Assembly (NCBI GenBank): GCA_021845905.1
Contig: JAJZVA010000005.1
Coordinates: forward strand, 100,861-155,204
DNA from: Pseudomonadota bacterium
GTDB lineage: Bacteria; Pseudomonadota; Alphaproteobacteria; Micavibrionales; UBA2020
Reading direction: 5' to 3'
DNA length: 54,344 nucleotides
Numbering within the stretch: the first letter of the stretch is position 1; each line of letters begins with the position of its first letter. Shown here one piece after another: positions 9,382 to 16,973 of the stretch. The translations under genes and the position numbers were made by a program. A model generated the notes under the pieces. That model saw only the letters and a program-made list of their open reading frames with translations, did no database searches and was not told where the DNA came from.

Positions 9382-10020
9382 TTAAAAATCTTCGCTTGAT
9401 CTGCCAGAAGATCTGGCTTTTCCGTGATCCTGGATGGATTTGGCTTCCTGAATGGCTTTACGGAATGATACGGGGTTTTCTATCAAAGCGGGCAAAATGA
9501 CCTCGCCCACCCCCATGCCCCGGATAATGATCGTGCCGTAATCCCAAAGCCGACCCCAGACGCCCTGACTGACGGAAACGCCTTCGATGCGGTCGATCCC
9601 CAGCTCGCCGACGTGGCGGGCGACGAGGCCTTTTTTGTAAACGACGCGCTGGCTCGTCACGGCGATCTCGGTCGTGGCTTTGACGATCATCAGGTGAGCG
9701 AAGAAAAACAGCCCGAGCAGGAAGAATCCCAGAATGGCGAAGCGCAGCAACGCGGGCAGGGTCCATAAAATATGCAAATAACCGCCATGCTCGACAACGG
9801 TCTGGTGCCATGCAAGGTCATAATATTGGGAGGGGATATCGCCATAGCGCTGGCGGATTTCGGAAGAGACGATCCACCAGATGCCGCCGTAGCCGATGAC
9901 GATGCCGAGCGCGAGGCCGAAGAGGATCCAGAAAACGGCGCGGACGGTATACATCCAGTGAAATCTCGCGCCTGTCAGAAGTTCTTCATCTGGCCCCAAA
10001 GACTGCTGGACGTAAAGCAT
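9382..10020 (-). CDS. bPH2 (YdbS/YdbT-like) membrane protein
   Basis: 212 residues. Two membrane regions (about 27-50 and 85-110) precede a bacterial PH-like domain, with motifs TEIAVTSQRVVYKKG, DRIEGVSVSQGVWGRL and GTIIIRGMG typical of bPH_2 (PF03703). These are membrane-associated beta domains with poorly known roles. It stands alone between the Tat peptidase and popZ, all on the same strand. Confidence 0.78.
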   Translation of the reverse strand: MLYVQQSLGPDEELLTGARFHWMYTVRAVFWILFGLALGIVIGYGGIWWIVSSEIRQRYGDIPSQYYDLAWHQTVVEHGGYLHILWTLPALLRFAILGFFLLGLFFFAHLMIVKATTEIAVTSQRVVYKKGLVARHVGELGIDRIEGVSVSQGVWGRLWDYGTIIIRGMGVGEVILPALIENPVSFRKAIQEAKSIQDHGKARSSGRSSEDF

Positions 10021-10064
10021 CGGAAAATTCCTTAACTATAGGTTCAGTCTGCACAGAGGGATGT

Positions 10065-10823
10065 TCAGCGATCCATCGCGCGGCGGGAAAGTTTTTCGAC
10101 TTCTTTCTGGACGGCCTTCTCGATGATGCCGGGGAGGTTTTGATCGAGCCATGTTTTAATCAGCGGTTTCATGAGGCTGCGGGCCATTTCTTCAAGCGTT
10201 ACTTTATTTTCGTGACCTTCGTTTTCAATGGGAACGTTGCTGGTCAGCAGCTTGGCGAGGGAATCCGTCACCGCATTGGCTGTTTCAGCCGACATCAGGG
10301 CATCGGCCGCGAGCGTTTCTTTTTGCACGGTATCCGCCGAATCTTCATGTTCAGGACTTTTATCTTTTTCTGCCATTTGGATATCCATCATTTCTATTGC
10401 GGATTGTGAAGAAGATTCGGGCGCGGCTTGCTCCGTCAGGTCGAGCGGAGCGGGCTTGTCGACCGGTTCCGCGATATCCGGCGTCAGCGAGAGAGGCGCG
10501 GCTTTACCGGTCGCTTCCGGCGCGGGCACGAGGGAAAGGTCGGATGGCGGGATGGCGGCTTCGGTTTCGCCTTTCAGCGTGAGATCCGACGGCGGCACGG
10601 GCGTTTCTTCCGCGCCCTTGAGTGTAAGATCTGAGGGCGGAACGGGCGCTTCGGCTTCCGGCGCAAGAGAAAGGCCGGACGGCGGAACGGCGTCTTCCTT
10701 CACGGCTTCAAGGACTGTTTCCGCAGGCGCGGCGTCTTCTTCCGTATCCTCGGAGATGATCTGGCGGATGGATTCCAGAATTTCCTCGATAGACGGTTCC
10801 TGCTCTGTTTTTGCTTCAGCCAT
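10065..10823 (-). CDS. popZ: Polar organising protein PopZ (DUF2497)
   Basis: 252 residues from ATG 10823; a TTG two codons earlier is less likely. The short N-terminal helix EPSIEEILESIRQIISED, a long acidic Pro-rich disordered middle, and the C-terminal oligomerisation helices (EEMARSLMKPLIKTWLDQNL, then EKAVQKEVEKLSRR) are the PopZ layout. PopZ forms a polar condensate that tethers ParB-parS and cell-cycle regulators in Caulobacter. The middle holds four imperfect copies of PPSDLTLKG. The presence of popZ together with near-consensus parS sites at 13558 and 25291 is noteworthy. Confidence 0.9.
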   Translation of the reverse strand: MAEAKTEQEPSIEEILESIRQIISEDTEEDAAPAETVLEAVKEDAVPPSGLSLAPEAEAPVPPSDLTLKGAEETPVPPSDLTLKGETEAAIPPSDLSLVPAPEATGKAAPLSLTPDIAEPVDKPAPLDLTEQAAPESSSQSAIEMMDIQMAEKDKSPEHEDSADTVQKETLAADALMSAETANAVTDSLAKLLTSNVPIENEGHENKVTLEEMARSLMKPLIKTWLDQNLPGIIEKAVQKEVEKLSRRAMDR

Positions 10824-10983
10824 AGGCAAGCGATCACCCGATTCACGTAAATGTTATAATTATAGGACGTTAGGGGATTACGATTGAAAAAGCGAGTCAG
10901 TTTCTTCACTTATCTCCATGAAACCGCCAGACAAAAAATCTATTATTAAAATTCTGGAAATGATTTGCGCCGCCGCGCGGCAT

Positions 10984-11850
10984 TTATGGCAGGGACGAGA
11001 CTGCGAAGCTTCGCATGTCGGCCTTGATATCCTCGGGCGTTTTGCCGCCTTCGCGCAAATGCTGGAGCGTGACGGACTGGTTGCGTTTGGCGAAGCGCTT
11101 GCCTTCGGCATCCAGCAACAGGGGATGGTGGTGCCAGACGGGCACGTCGAGCCCGAGGAGATGCTGTAGCAGGCGGTGAAGGTGCGAGGCGTGAAAAAGG
11201 TCTTCGCCGCGCGTGACGCAGGTGACGCCCTGCAGATGGTCGTCGACGGTGACGCAAAGGTGATAGCTCGCGGGCGCGTCCTTGCGGGCAAGGACGACGT
11301 CGCCGAGTATTTCCGGATGCGCTTCCTGTTTTCCTTTGGCGAGATCCTCCCACGCGAGCGGCGCTTTCAGACGCGCCAGCGCCGCCGCCATGTCGAGGCG
11401 CAGGGCGTAGGTTTCGCCCGCGGCGATGCGGTCCTGCCGCACGCTTTTCGCAAGGGCGCGGCAGAGCCCGGGATATAGCGCGCCCTCGGGGCCGTGCGGC
11501 GCGGCGGGCGCGCGGGCGATTTCCTCCTGAATATCCTTGCGCGAGCAAAAACAGGGATAGAGCAGGCCTTCGCCCGCCAGTTTGTCGAGCGCGGCGCGGT
11601 AATCGTCCATGTGTTCGGATTGCCGGCGCGGAGGGCCATCCCATGAGAGGCCGAGCCAGCGCAAGTCTTCTTCAATGCCGGTCACGTATTCCGGACGGCA
11701 GCGCCCCGTGTCGATATCCTCGATGCGCAGGATGAAGCGGCCGCCGCTTCCGGCGGCCTTGTCATGCGCGAACAGCGCGGAATAAGCGTGGCCGATGTGC
11801 AGGCGTCCGGTCGGCGATGGCGCGAAGCGCGTGGTCGTTGCGGGGTGCAT
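10984..11850 (-). CDS. gluQ: Glutamyl-Q tRNA(Asp) synthetase (GluQ-RS)
   Basis: 288 residues from ATG 11850. It charges glutamate onto queuosine in the anticodon wobble position of tRNA-Asp. It looks like the catalytic half of GluRS: FAPSPTGRLHIGHAYSA contains the HIGH motif, then a C-x-C ... Y ... C zinc site (CFCSRKDI, YPGLCR), and a degenerate KMSKS-type KRFAKR. No anticodon-binding domain follows, as expected. It starts 14 bp after the M23 peptidase stop and is probably co-transcribed with it. Confidence 0.9.
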   Translation of the reverse strand: MHPATTTRFAPSPTGRLHIGHAYSALFAHDKAAGSGGRFILRIEDIDTGRCRPEYVTGIEEDLRWLGLSWDGPPRRQSEHMDDYRAALDKLAGEGLLYPCFCSRKDIQEEIARAPAAPHGPEGALYPGLCRALAKSVRQDRIAAGETYALRLDMAAALARLKAPLAWEDLAKGKQEAHPEILGDVVLARKDAPASYHLCVTVDDHLQGVTCVTRGEDLFHASHLHRLLQHLLGLDVPVWHHHPLLLDAEGKRFAKRNQSVTLQHLREGGKTPEDIKADMRSFAVSSLP

Positions 11851-11864
11851 GCGCCCTTGCGCAA

Positions 11865-13430
11865 TCAGCGTTGCGTGTTCAGGGCGATCCGGACGGGGGC
11901 GTTGGCGCGTTCCGCGACGCGGTACGTGCCGTTGATCGCGCGGATGTGCCGCCGGAAGGCGACCAGCGTGCGGCCGTGCAGGCTCTTGCCGAAGTGCGGC
12001 AGGGGCACCGTCAGCGGATCGCGCTGGCGGCCGTTGACGAGGATTTCGAAGTGCAGGTGCGGGCCCGTGGCGTGACCGGTCATGCCGACATAGCCGATGA
12101 CTTCGCCCTGCTTGACGCGCGAGCCGACGTGCAGGCCTTTCCTGAAGCGCGACATGTGGCCGTAGGCCGTGGCGAGATGGCGCGTGTGACGGATGCGGAT
12201 GTAGCGACCGTAACCGCCCCACCAGTGGCGCTCCACGATCACGCCGTCGCCCGCGGCCATGATCGGCGTGCCGGTATCCGCGGCGTAGTCGACGCCGGGG
12301 TGAAAGCCCCTGTGCCCGGTGATGGGATCGACCCTGGGGCCGAACGGCGAGGAGATCCACGCGCCGCGGATCGGGCGGCGCCAGATGGATTTTTGCGCAG
12401 CGTGGCCGTGCGCGTCGTAATAGCCGACGACGTTGTGCGCGTCCCTGTAGCGGTAGAGCGGCATGTCCTGATGGCCGAGCGTGAGGTCGGCGTAGATGAT
12501 GTCCGCGCCCTTGGAGGCGTCGATCGTGCCGTTGTCGCGGGCGTATTCGCGGTAGAGGACCTTGTAGCGGTCGGACGCACGCACGCCGCGCTTGAAGTCC
12601 ACGCTTTGCGCGTAGAGCTTGATCATCGAAAGGATGACGCGCGCGGGAACGCCCTTGTTGCGCGCGGAGACGTAAAACGAATTGCCGATCCTGCCGCTGA
12701 ATTGCCGCACCACCGGGTGGAGCTGCACTTTTTGGACGCGCGACGTGAAGCTGCCGTCGCCCGCGCGCGCGACCGTGACGGTGCTGCCGTCGCGCTCGGT
12801 GACCTTCATGCCCATGAAGACAGCGGCGCCGGCCTTGTTTTCAAACAAAACGGCGACTTTATCCTTGGCGCGCATGTCGCGCGGATCGTAAACCTTTTTC
12901 AGCGCGGTGAGGGCCTGATAGGCGGCGTGGCCGTCGACGCCCGCCTTTTTGACCAGCACGCCGATCAGCGTGCCGCCTTTGCCGAGGGCGATATTTTTTT
13001 GCGATATTGCGCTGGCTTCGCTTGCGGCGGGAACTTTCACCACCGGCGCGGAGGCAACGTTATTTTCCGCCATATCGGACGGTTGCGGGTTGTTTGCGGA
13101 CGGTTGCTGTGCGGTTGCGGACAGTTGCGGTTCAGCTGCGGCCTCGAAGGGTTCGCCCGCCGCGGGGGTGATTTCGCTCAGGTTTTCAGCAACTTGCTGG
13201 TTGTTTGCGGCGATTTGAGCCGTTGCGCGCTGGCTCTTTGTCAGCGCGACGGAAATCAGGTGCGCTTTGGGCATCACAAAAGAGGACAAAGCTATCGTTG
13301 CCAGAAAAAGACAAACGATTCCCGCGCCGAGAAAAAGCCGAGTATGAGGAATTTTATATTTTGTTTTGAGGGAGATAAGGCTTTCGATCTTCGATGACAA
13401 GGACTGCAAACCGGGTTCCTTTTTTGACAT
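11865..13430 (-). CDS. M23 family metallopeptidase, membrane-anchored
   Basis: 521 residues. An N-terminal membrane segment (about 37-57) is followed by a long extracytoplasmic region and a C-terminal LytM domain. The zinc ligands are visible in GFHPGVDYAAD and GPHLHFEIL, so it should be an active endopeptidase on peptidoglycan cross-links. The domain order resembles MepM/OapA-type cell-wall enzymes. Upstream on the minus strand there is a TTGACC -35-like element. It is the first gene of the M23-gluQ pair. Confidence 0.87.
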   Translation of the reverse strand: MSKKEPGLQSLSSKIESLISLKTKYKIPHTRLFLGAGIVCLFLATIALSSFVMPKAHLISVALTKSQRATAQIAANNQQVAENLSEITPAAGEPFEAAAEPQLSATAQQPSANNPQPSDMAENNVASAPVVKVPAASEASAISQKNIALGKGGTLIGVLVKKAGVDGHAAYQALTALKKVYDPRDMRAKDKVAVLFENKAGAAVFMGMKVTERDGSTVTVARAGDGSFTSRVQKVQLHPVVRQFSGRIGNSFYVSARNKGVPARVILSMIKLYAQSVDFKRGVRASDRYKVLYREYARDNGTIDASKGADIIYADLTLGHQDMPLYRYRDAHNVVGYYDAHGHAAQKSIWRRPIRGAWISSPFGPRVDPITGHRGFHPGVDYAADTGTPIMAAGDGVIVERHWWGGYGRYIRIRHTRHLATAYGHMSRFRKGLHVGSRVKQGEVIGYVGMTGHATGPHLHFEILVNGRQRDPLTVPLPHFGKSLHGRTLVAFRRHIRAINGTYRVAERANAPVRIALNTQR

Positions 13431-13557
13431 TACATTCCAGAAATAGAGCAGTAATTTTTCAGCAGGTCAACTTGTTATTTAATTGATTATACATAATTAA
13501 TTAACGCGTCATGCCTTTGTCGCGGAACAGTTTTTTGTCCGCAAAGCCTCTTTTCAG

Positions 13558-13573
13558 GTTTTCACGTGAAACA
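13558..13573. promoter_or_regulatory. parS-like ParB loading site (host side)
   Basis: GTTTTCACGTGAAACA matches the bacterial parS consensus TGTTTCACGTGAAACA at 14 of 16 positions, with the central 14 bases intact. It lies in the short intergenic region between the M23 gene and tRNA-Thr, outside the prophage core repeat. parS is the palindromic site where ParB loads as a CTP-dependent clamp for chromosome segregation. Confidence 0.65.
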
Positions 13574-13618
13574 TTTTGAAGCCCGTTGAAGGCCTGATAT
13601 CAACGATGAATGATGCAA

Positions 13619-13693
13619 TGGTGCTGTTGGAGGGGATTGAACTCTCGACCTCACCCTTACCAAGGGTGTGCTCTACCACTGAGCTACAACAGC
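13619..13693 (-). tRNA. tRNA-Thr (anticodon GGU)
   Basis: 75 nt with an encoded CCA end. Acceptor stem GCTGTTG pairs with CAACAGC. The D-arm is AGCTCAGTGGTAGAGC, the anticodon loop TTGGTAA gives anticodon GGU (reads ACC/ACU), and the T-arm contains the GTTCAATCC type. The whole 5' half up to the anticodon stem is the prophage attachment core. The DNA upstream of the tRNA is therefore phage-derived, and the 3' half is host. Confidence 0.96.
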
Positions 13694-13694
13694 G
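13654..13694. repeat. attL core (41-bp direct repeat)
   Basis: Identical over 41 bp to 46969-47009. It covers tRNA-Thr positions 1-40 plus one flanking base. Sequence identity breaks at both ends (A versus T on the left, T versus C on the right). Confidence 0.95.
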
Positions 13695-13715
13695 TAACTA
13701 TATAATTGGTTGATA

Positions 13716-13743
13716 TATATAGTTTTTATTTTAGCCTTTTGAA
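13716..13743 (-). promoter_or_regulatory. Candidate phage-borne promoter for tRNA-Thr
   Basis: On the minus strand, TTCAAA (13738-13743) lies 16 bp before TATATA (13716-13721), giving a start about 15 nt ahead of the tRNA. It overlaps the end of the integrase gene. The -35 match is 4 of 6. Without it, the tRNA would rely on read-through from the integrase operon. Confidence 0.35.
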
Positions 13744-14918
13744 CCTCTGTTTTTTCTGGCGGCGGTTTTGGCGCGGTTATCGAGCGCGTCTGCCGCCTCT
13801 TGCAGGTAGTCGGGTGCATGGTGAGCGTAAATTCTCTCCGTTGTCCGGCTGTCTGCGTGGCCTATATACCGCGCAATTTTCGGAAAAGCAACACCTTCCT
13901 GCGTCATCCACGTCGCCGCCGTATGGCGCATCGTGTGCGGTGTGACGCCTGTGATGCCTGCCTCGGCCAGCGCGGCCGCAAATCCCTTTTTCAGGCTTTT
14001 AAACGGTCTTTGATTTTCATGGATGACCGGCCCCGCCGCCGTGCCGCGTTTTCGGGCGTATTTCATGATCATCCATAATTTGCGCGGCATCTTGATCAGC
14101 GGACGGCCTTTTGCGGTGCGTTCCTCGCCGGCGGGGTGAAAGTCTATCAGCCCGTTTATCAGGTCAACCTGATTCCAGCGCAGATCGAGGATCGCGCGAT
14201 GCCGCTGCCCGGTATAAAGTCCGATCAGGATGAAAAGCGGAAGATATGAACCGGCGCGGTATTCTTTCGCGCCTGCTGGCCCGCGCCTGGCGGCGCGGAT
14301 CAGCGCAGCGGCCTCATTCCGAGTTAGCCATCTATCCTTGCGCGTGTCCGGCTTTGGTTTCCAGACGGGAACGGGATGCGGCAGGCGGCGGCGGCGATAA
14401 TCGTGATTGCAGGCAGCAGATAAAACGCCGAGTTCGCGGGCGAGGTGGCTCGGTTTGATCTCGCCGACAGGTTTATATTCTCGATCGAGGCCCGCGCGAC
14501 GGTCACGCGCCATCAGATCGGAGAGAATTTTTTCTTTACGGCGTTTATATTGCACGGCGCGTTCCGTGCAATATTGTCGGCAGGTTTCCTCCGTCACGGC
14601 GTCCGTCGTCTTTTCAGCCCAGAACGGCGATAGGGCTGCGACGGCATCGGCCAGCGTGCGCAGGCTTTTGACGAATTGCCCGCGTTCCTGCACGTAGTCG
14701 GCGAGAATGTCGCCGATCAGGCGGTTTTGTGGGTCTGCCCGGCCAACGGCAGGGCGATGACGTTCGACGATGTATTCGCCGAGGATTTTTTCAGCCTCTG
14801 CGCTGTCTGCAACGCCCGTTGAGTAGCACGTCCGGCGTCCGTCGGCGTAGGTGACGATCTCCCATACGCCGCGCGCGGCGCGCCATTTGAGGTGTGGCCC
14901 TTTGCTTTTCTTTGGCAT
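13731..14918 (-). CDS. int: Tyrosine-type phage integrase
   Basis: 395 residues. The catalytic set is complete: R239 (TGQRHRAILDL), H328 and R331 (HTMRHT), H354 (YIGHAD) and nucleophile Y364 (ERIYAHH). The N-terminal part is a DNA-binding arm region followed by a core-binding domain. It catalyses attP x attB recombination at the 5' half of tRNA-Thr. The gene is the last of the long leftward operon and reads straight toward the tRNA, 37 bp from its 5' end, with no terminator seen between them. Its start lies inside the preceding excisionase-like gene. Confidence 0.96.
   Translation of the reverse strand: MPKKSKGPHLKWRAARGVWEIVTYADGRRTCYSTGVADSAEAEKILGEYIVERHRPAVGRADPQNRLIGDILADYVQERGQFVKSLRTLADAVAALSPFWAEKTTDAVTEETCRQYCTERAVQYKRRKEKILSDLMARDRRAGLDREYKPVGEIKPSHLARELGVLSAACNHDYRRRRLPHPVPVWKPKPDTRKDRWLTRNEAAALIRAARRGPAGAKEYRAGSYLPLFILIGLYTGQRHRAILDLRWNQVDLINGLIDFHPAGEERTAKGRPLIKMPRKLWMIMKYARKRGTAAGPVIHENQRPFKSLKKGFAAALAEAGITGVTPHTMRHTAATWMTQEGVAFPKIARYIGHADSRTTERIYAHHAPDYLQEAADALDNRAKTAARKNRGSKG
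13757..13777. repeat. Candidate integrase arm-type site, left copy
   Basis: A 21-bp segment matching 46867-46887 at 20 of 21 positions in the same orientation. It is 63 bp inside the attL core, within the integrase 3' end. In circular attP the two copies would flank the core. Confidence 0.45.
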
Positions 14919-15103
14919 TTACGGCTTTCAAAATAATCGATTATGTCTTCACGAAATATAACGATTTTCTTCCTGCCCGCAAGGGTATGGGCTATTTCCT
15001 TGTTTTTGCACATTTCCCGTAGCTTTTCCGGCGACACGCCGATGACGCGGGCGGCATCAACCGCGGTGCATTTTTCCGGTATGCTGGCGTAAAAGGCGGT
15101 CAT
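14717..15103 (-). CDS. Excisionase-like helix-turn-helix protein
   Basis: About 128 residues from ATG 15103, which overlaps the upstream stop by 4 bp. Residues about 10-60 (AVDAARVIGVSPEKLREMCK ... REDIIDYFES) look like a MerR/HTH_17-type DNA-binding domain as found in Xis and AlpA proteins. The remaining tail is read across the first 202 bp of the integrase gene in another frame, which is an unusually long overlap. Position next to int supports an excision or directionality role, but this is inferred. Confidence 0.55.
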   Translation of the reverse strand: MTAFYASIPEKCTAVDAARVIGVSPEKLREMCKNKEIAHTLAGRKKIVIFREDIIDYFESRKCQRKAKGHTSNGAPRAAYGRSSPTPTDAGRATQRALQTAQRLKKSSANTSSNVIALPLAGQTHKTA

Positions 15104-15282
15104 CCGTTCATCTTTCTGACTTTTATTGTGGCTTCGCCTAAAAGCCCGCAAAGTTTTGCGCTATATTTGCGCCATGCTTCTTCTTTTTCGGGCCATTTAA
15201 GACTGTAATATCCGCCTAACTGGTCAGGCGCATCAACGGCGCGGCCTATGCATTCAGCTTCGAAAACATCAGACCACTTCAT
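15100..15282 (-). CDS. Small phage protein, unknown
   Basis: 60 residues, Trp- and Lys-rich (MKWSDVFEAECIG ... RKMNG). No family recognised. It overlaps both neighbours by 4 bp (ATGA type), which supports it being a translated member of the leftward early operon. Confidence 0.55.
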   Translation of the reverse strand: MKWSDVFEAECIGRAVDAPDQLGGYYSLKWPEKEEAWRKYSAKLCGLLGEATIKVRKMNG

Positions 15283-15470
15283 TTTTCCCTCACTTCAATG
15301 CTGGAATATTTTGTGTCGCGCGGCAAAAGCCCCATGTTTACCGCCCATGTGACGGCATAAGACTTGCACGGAAAGGTCGGAATCTGCTGTCCGTCTTGCG
15401 GCTGCGGAAGTCCGATCCAGACGAGAGCGCCAAGGTATCCGCGGCGCAGATAGGGGAAAAGTTCGGTCAT
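15279..15470 (-). CDS. Small phage protein, unknown
   Basis: 63 residues, beginning MTELFPYLRRGYLGALVWIG and ending SSIEVREK. No domain recognised. The 4-bp overlaps with both neighbours fit the tightly coupled operon pattern. Confidence 0.55.
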   Translation of the reverse strand: MTELFPYLRRGYLGALVWIGLPQPQDGQQIPTFPCKSYAVTWAVNMGLLPRDTKYSSIEVREK

Positions 15471-15751
15471 TTTACCTCGACGATCTTTATGCCATTTGGG
15501 AAATTGCTCATGATCGATTTAACGATATATTCGGCGTTTTGCTCACCGATAACGCCTGCGGTATTCAGAATAAACAAGCCTGCGCTTACTTCCTTCGGTG
15601 AATCTGCCGCATCATGGCGAACGTATTTTATCCCCGCGCAATTCGGGGTATTGCATTTAGATAATCCCCAATAACGACCATAGTTTTTCCATGCAAAAAT
15701 TTCTTTCGGCATTTCATCCATAGGCCGCGCGGCGTTATCTTGTTTTGTCAT
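15467..15751 (-). CDS. Small phage protein with shared C-terminal motif
   Basis: 94 residues. No known family. It contains a CNTPNCAG segment that could bind metal. Its C-terminus NFPNGIKIVEVK is nearly the same as that of the next upstream protein (YPNGIKIVEEK at 15748-16053), suggesting a duplicated domain. It overlaps each neighbour by 4 bp. Confidence 0.6.
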   Translation of the reverse strand: MTKQDNAARPMDEMPKEIFAWKNYGRYWGLSKCNTPNCAGIKYVRHDAADSPKEVSAGLFILNTAGVIGEQNAEYIVKSIMSNFPNGIKIVEVK

Positions 15752-16053
15752 TTTTCCTCCACGATCTTGATGCCGTTCGGGTATTTTTCGGCCAGAAATT
15801 GCAGGACTTCATAGGATGTCGACTCGTAAAAGTCGGTATCGTCCTGCGAGTTTTTCATCATCTTGTGTTCGCCGTATTCTTCATTCAGGGGTTCGATGAA
15901 GACTTCGGATATGCGTTTCTCTTGAGTTGCGGCGATGAGAGTTTCGACATCTTTGCGGGTCGCTAGAATTAGCATTGGGTTATATCCAGCCATGCCGCGC
16001 AAGCAGTCTTTGAGGCGTATAATTGCATCAGCGATCTTTTTATCAGAGATCAT
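15748..16053 (-). CDS. Small phage protein with shared C-terminal motif
   Basis: 101 residues. Not recognised. It begins MISDKKIADAIIRLKDCL and ends with the LAEKYPNGIKIVEEK motif shared with 15467-15751. The middle is acidic (KMMKNSQDDTDFYES). Overlap with each neighbour is 4 bp. Confidence 0.6.
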   Translation of the reverse strand: MISDKKIADAIIRLKDCLRGMAGYNPMLILATRKDVETLIAATQEKRISEVFIEPLNEEYGEHKMMKNSQDDTDFYESTSYEVLQFLAEKYPNGIKIVEEK

Positions 16054-16436
16054 TTTATTTTCCTTTTTTGCGCCGCTGTTAGTTTGACGCCATAGGCGGC
16101 CAGAACGGTGTCTATATGTTTTCTGTCGTGACGGATGCGCTGTTCTTTGTCATTCGCATCGATCTGGTCGAAAAGTTTTTCGCCAATGCTTTTTGACAGG
16201 ATTCCCAAGCGCATCAGCGCGAAAATAAGCTCGCGCTGCCACGGCCAGCGTTCGAATGATGCAGGAAACGCCCATTTTTTAACGTCATTCATACCCCTGC
16301 AAATTGCAAAATCCCTATCGTTTACCTTGAGAACGGTCACATCGCCCGCGCGATATGCCGTCACGGGTACGGGCTTGCGCGAGGGCAATTCCACAAGAGA
16401 GACGATTTCAAGTTCTTTGTGCATTATCATTCCCAT
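16050..16436 (-). CDS. Phage protein, unknown
   Basis: About 128 residues. There are three possible ATG starts within the first five codons (16436, 16430, 16424). An N-terminal beta-like part (VTVLKVNDRDFAICRG) is followed by a basic helical C-terminus (KLTAAQKRKIK). This resembles small phage-encoded regulators in shape only, and no family is recognised. The start overlaps the upstream stop by one base. Confidence 0.55.
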   Translation of the reverse strand: MGMIMHKELEIVSLVELPSRKPVPVTAYRAGDVTVLKVNDRDFAICRGMNDVKKWAFPASFERWPWQRELIFALMRLGILSKSIGEKLFDQIDANDKEQRIRHDRKHIDTVLAAYGVKLTAAQKRKIK

Positions 16437-16636
16437 TATTCAACCTCCGAAAAAACGCGCGCAGTTAAAAAGATCAGTCCAAAACGCGGCATTGTCATCG
16501 CTCTCCATGCGTATAATTTTGCCATCCAGATGAACGGAAATTTTTTAGACCATAAAAATTTACATTCCGGCTTTTCGTTCATAAAAAGCGCATAAAAGTC
16601 GTAACTGTAAACCTTTACCGTGTGTCGCATTTTCAT
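16436..16636 (-). CDS. Small phage protein, unknown
   Basis: 66 residues, aromatic-rich (YSYDFYALFMNEKP, FLWSKKFPFIWMAK). No family recognised. It overlaps its upstream neighbour by 4 bp and its downstream neighbour by 1 bp. Confidence 0.5.
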   Translation of the reverse strand: MKMRHTVKVYSYDFYALFMNEKPECKFLWSKKFPFIWMAKLYAWRAMTMPRFGLIFLTARVFSEVE

Positions 16637-16971
16637 GAAATCCTCATGAACTCAATGCGGTTGACGATGGTGTCATGCTCGCATTTGGCGTGCTGCATGA
16701 GCATGGCGACGAACTGGTCTGGCGTGAAGTGGGGGAAGCCTTCGCGGATGCAATCTTCCTGCGTGATGGCGTAAAGCGGTTCCCTGCGGACGCTGACGAT
16801 CTCGATCACGCCGAGTTTCTCGATCGGCTCTCCCTTTTTGCGGCCTTGAGATTTGCGCACCGCCTGCAGCAGGTCGCCCGGCTTCAAGGTCCACCATGCA
16901 AAGCGCCGCGTCACGTCTTTGGTGCCGTTGAGAAACTGCTCTGTCGTCAGGAAAAAGGATATATTGCGCAT
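16633..16971 (-). CDS. ASCH-like domain phage protein
   Basis: 112 residues from ATG 16971. The pattern TKDVTRRFAWWTLKPGDLL ... KLGVIEIVSVRREPL ... EDCIREGFP is that of small ASCH/PUA-like proteins common in phages. These have a beta-barrel thought to bind RNA or modified nucleotides; some relatives hydrolyse N4-acetylcytidine. The role here is unknown. It lies 2 bp after the shortened clamp gene. Confidence 0.7.
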   Translation of the reverse strand: MRNISFFLTTEQFLNGTKDVTRRFAWWTLKPGDLLQAVRKSQGRKKGEPIEKLGVIEIVSVRREPLYAITQEDCIREGFPHFTPDQFVAMLMQHAKCEHDTIVNRIEFMRIS

Positions 16972-16973
16972 GG

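Noticed and set aside
11817-13397. 526-codon plus-strand ORF over the M23 gene
   Set aside because: Shadow of the peptidase, with low-complexity Arg/Val/Ala composition.
15745-15966. Plus-strand ORFs within the leftward early operon
   Set aside because: They lie opposite a chain of genes joined by 4-bp overlaps and have no ribosome-binding sites.
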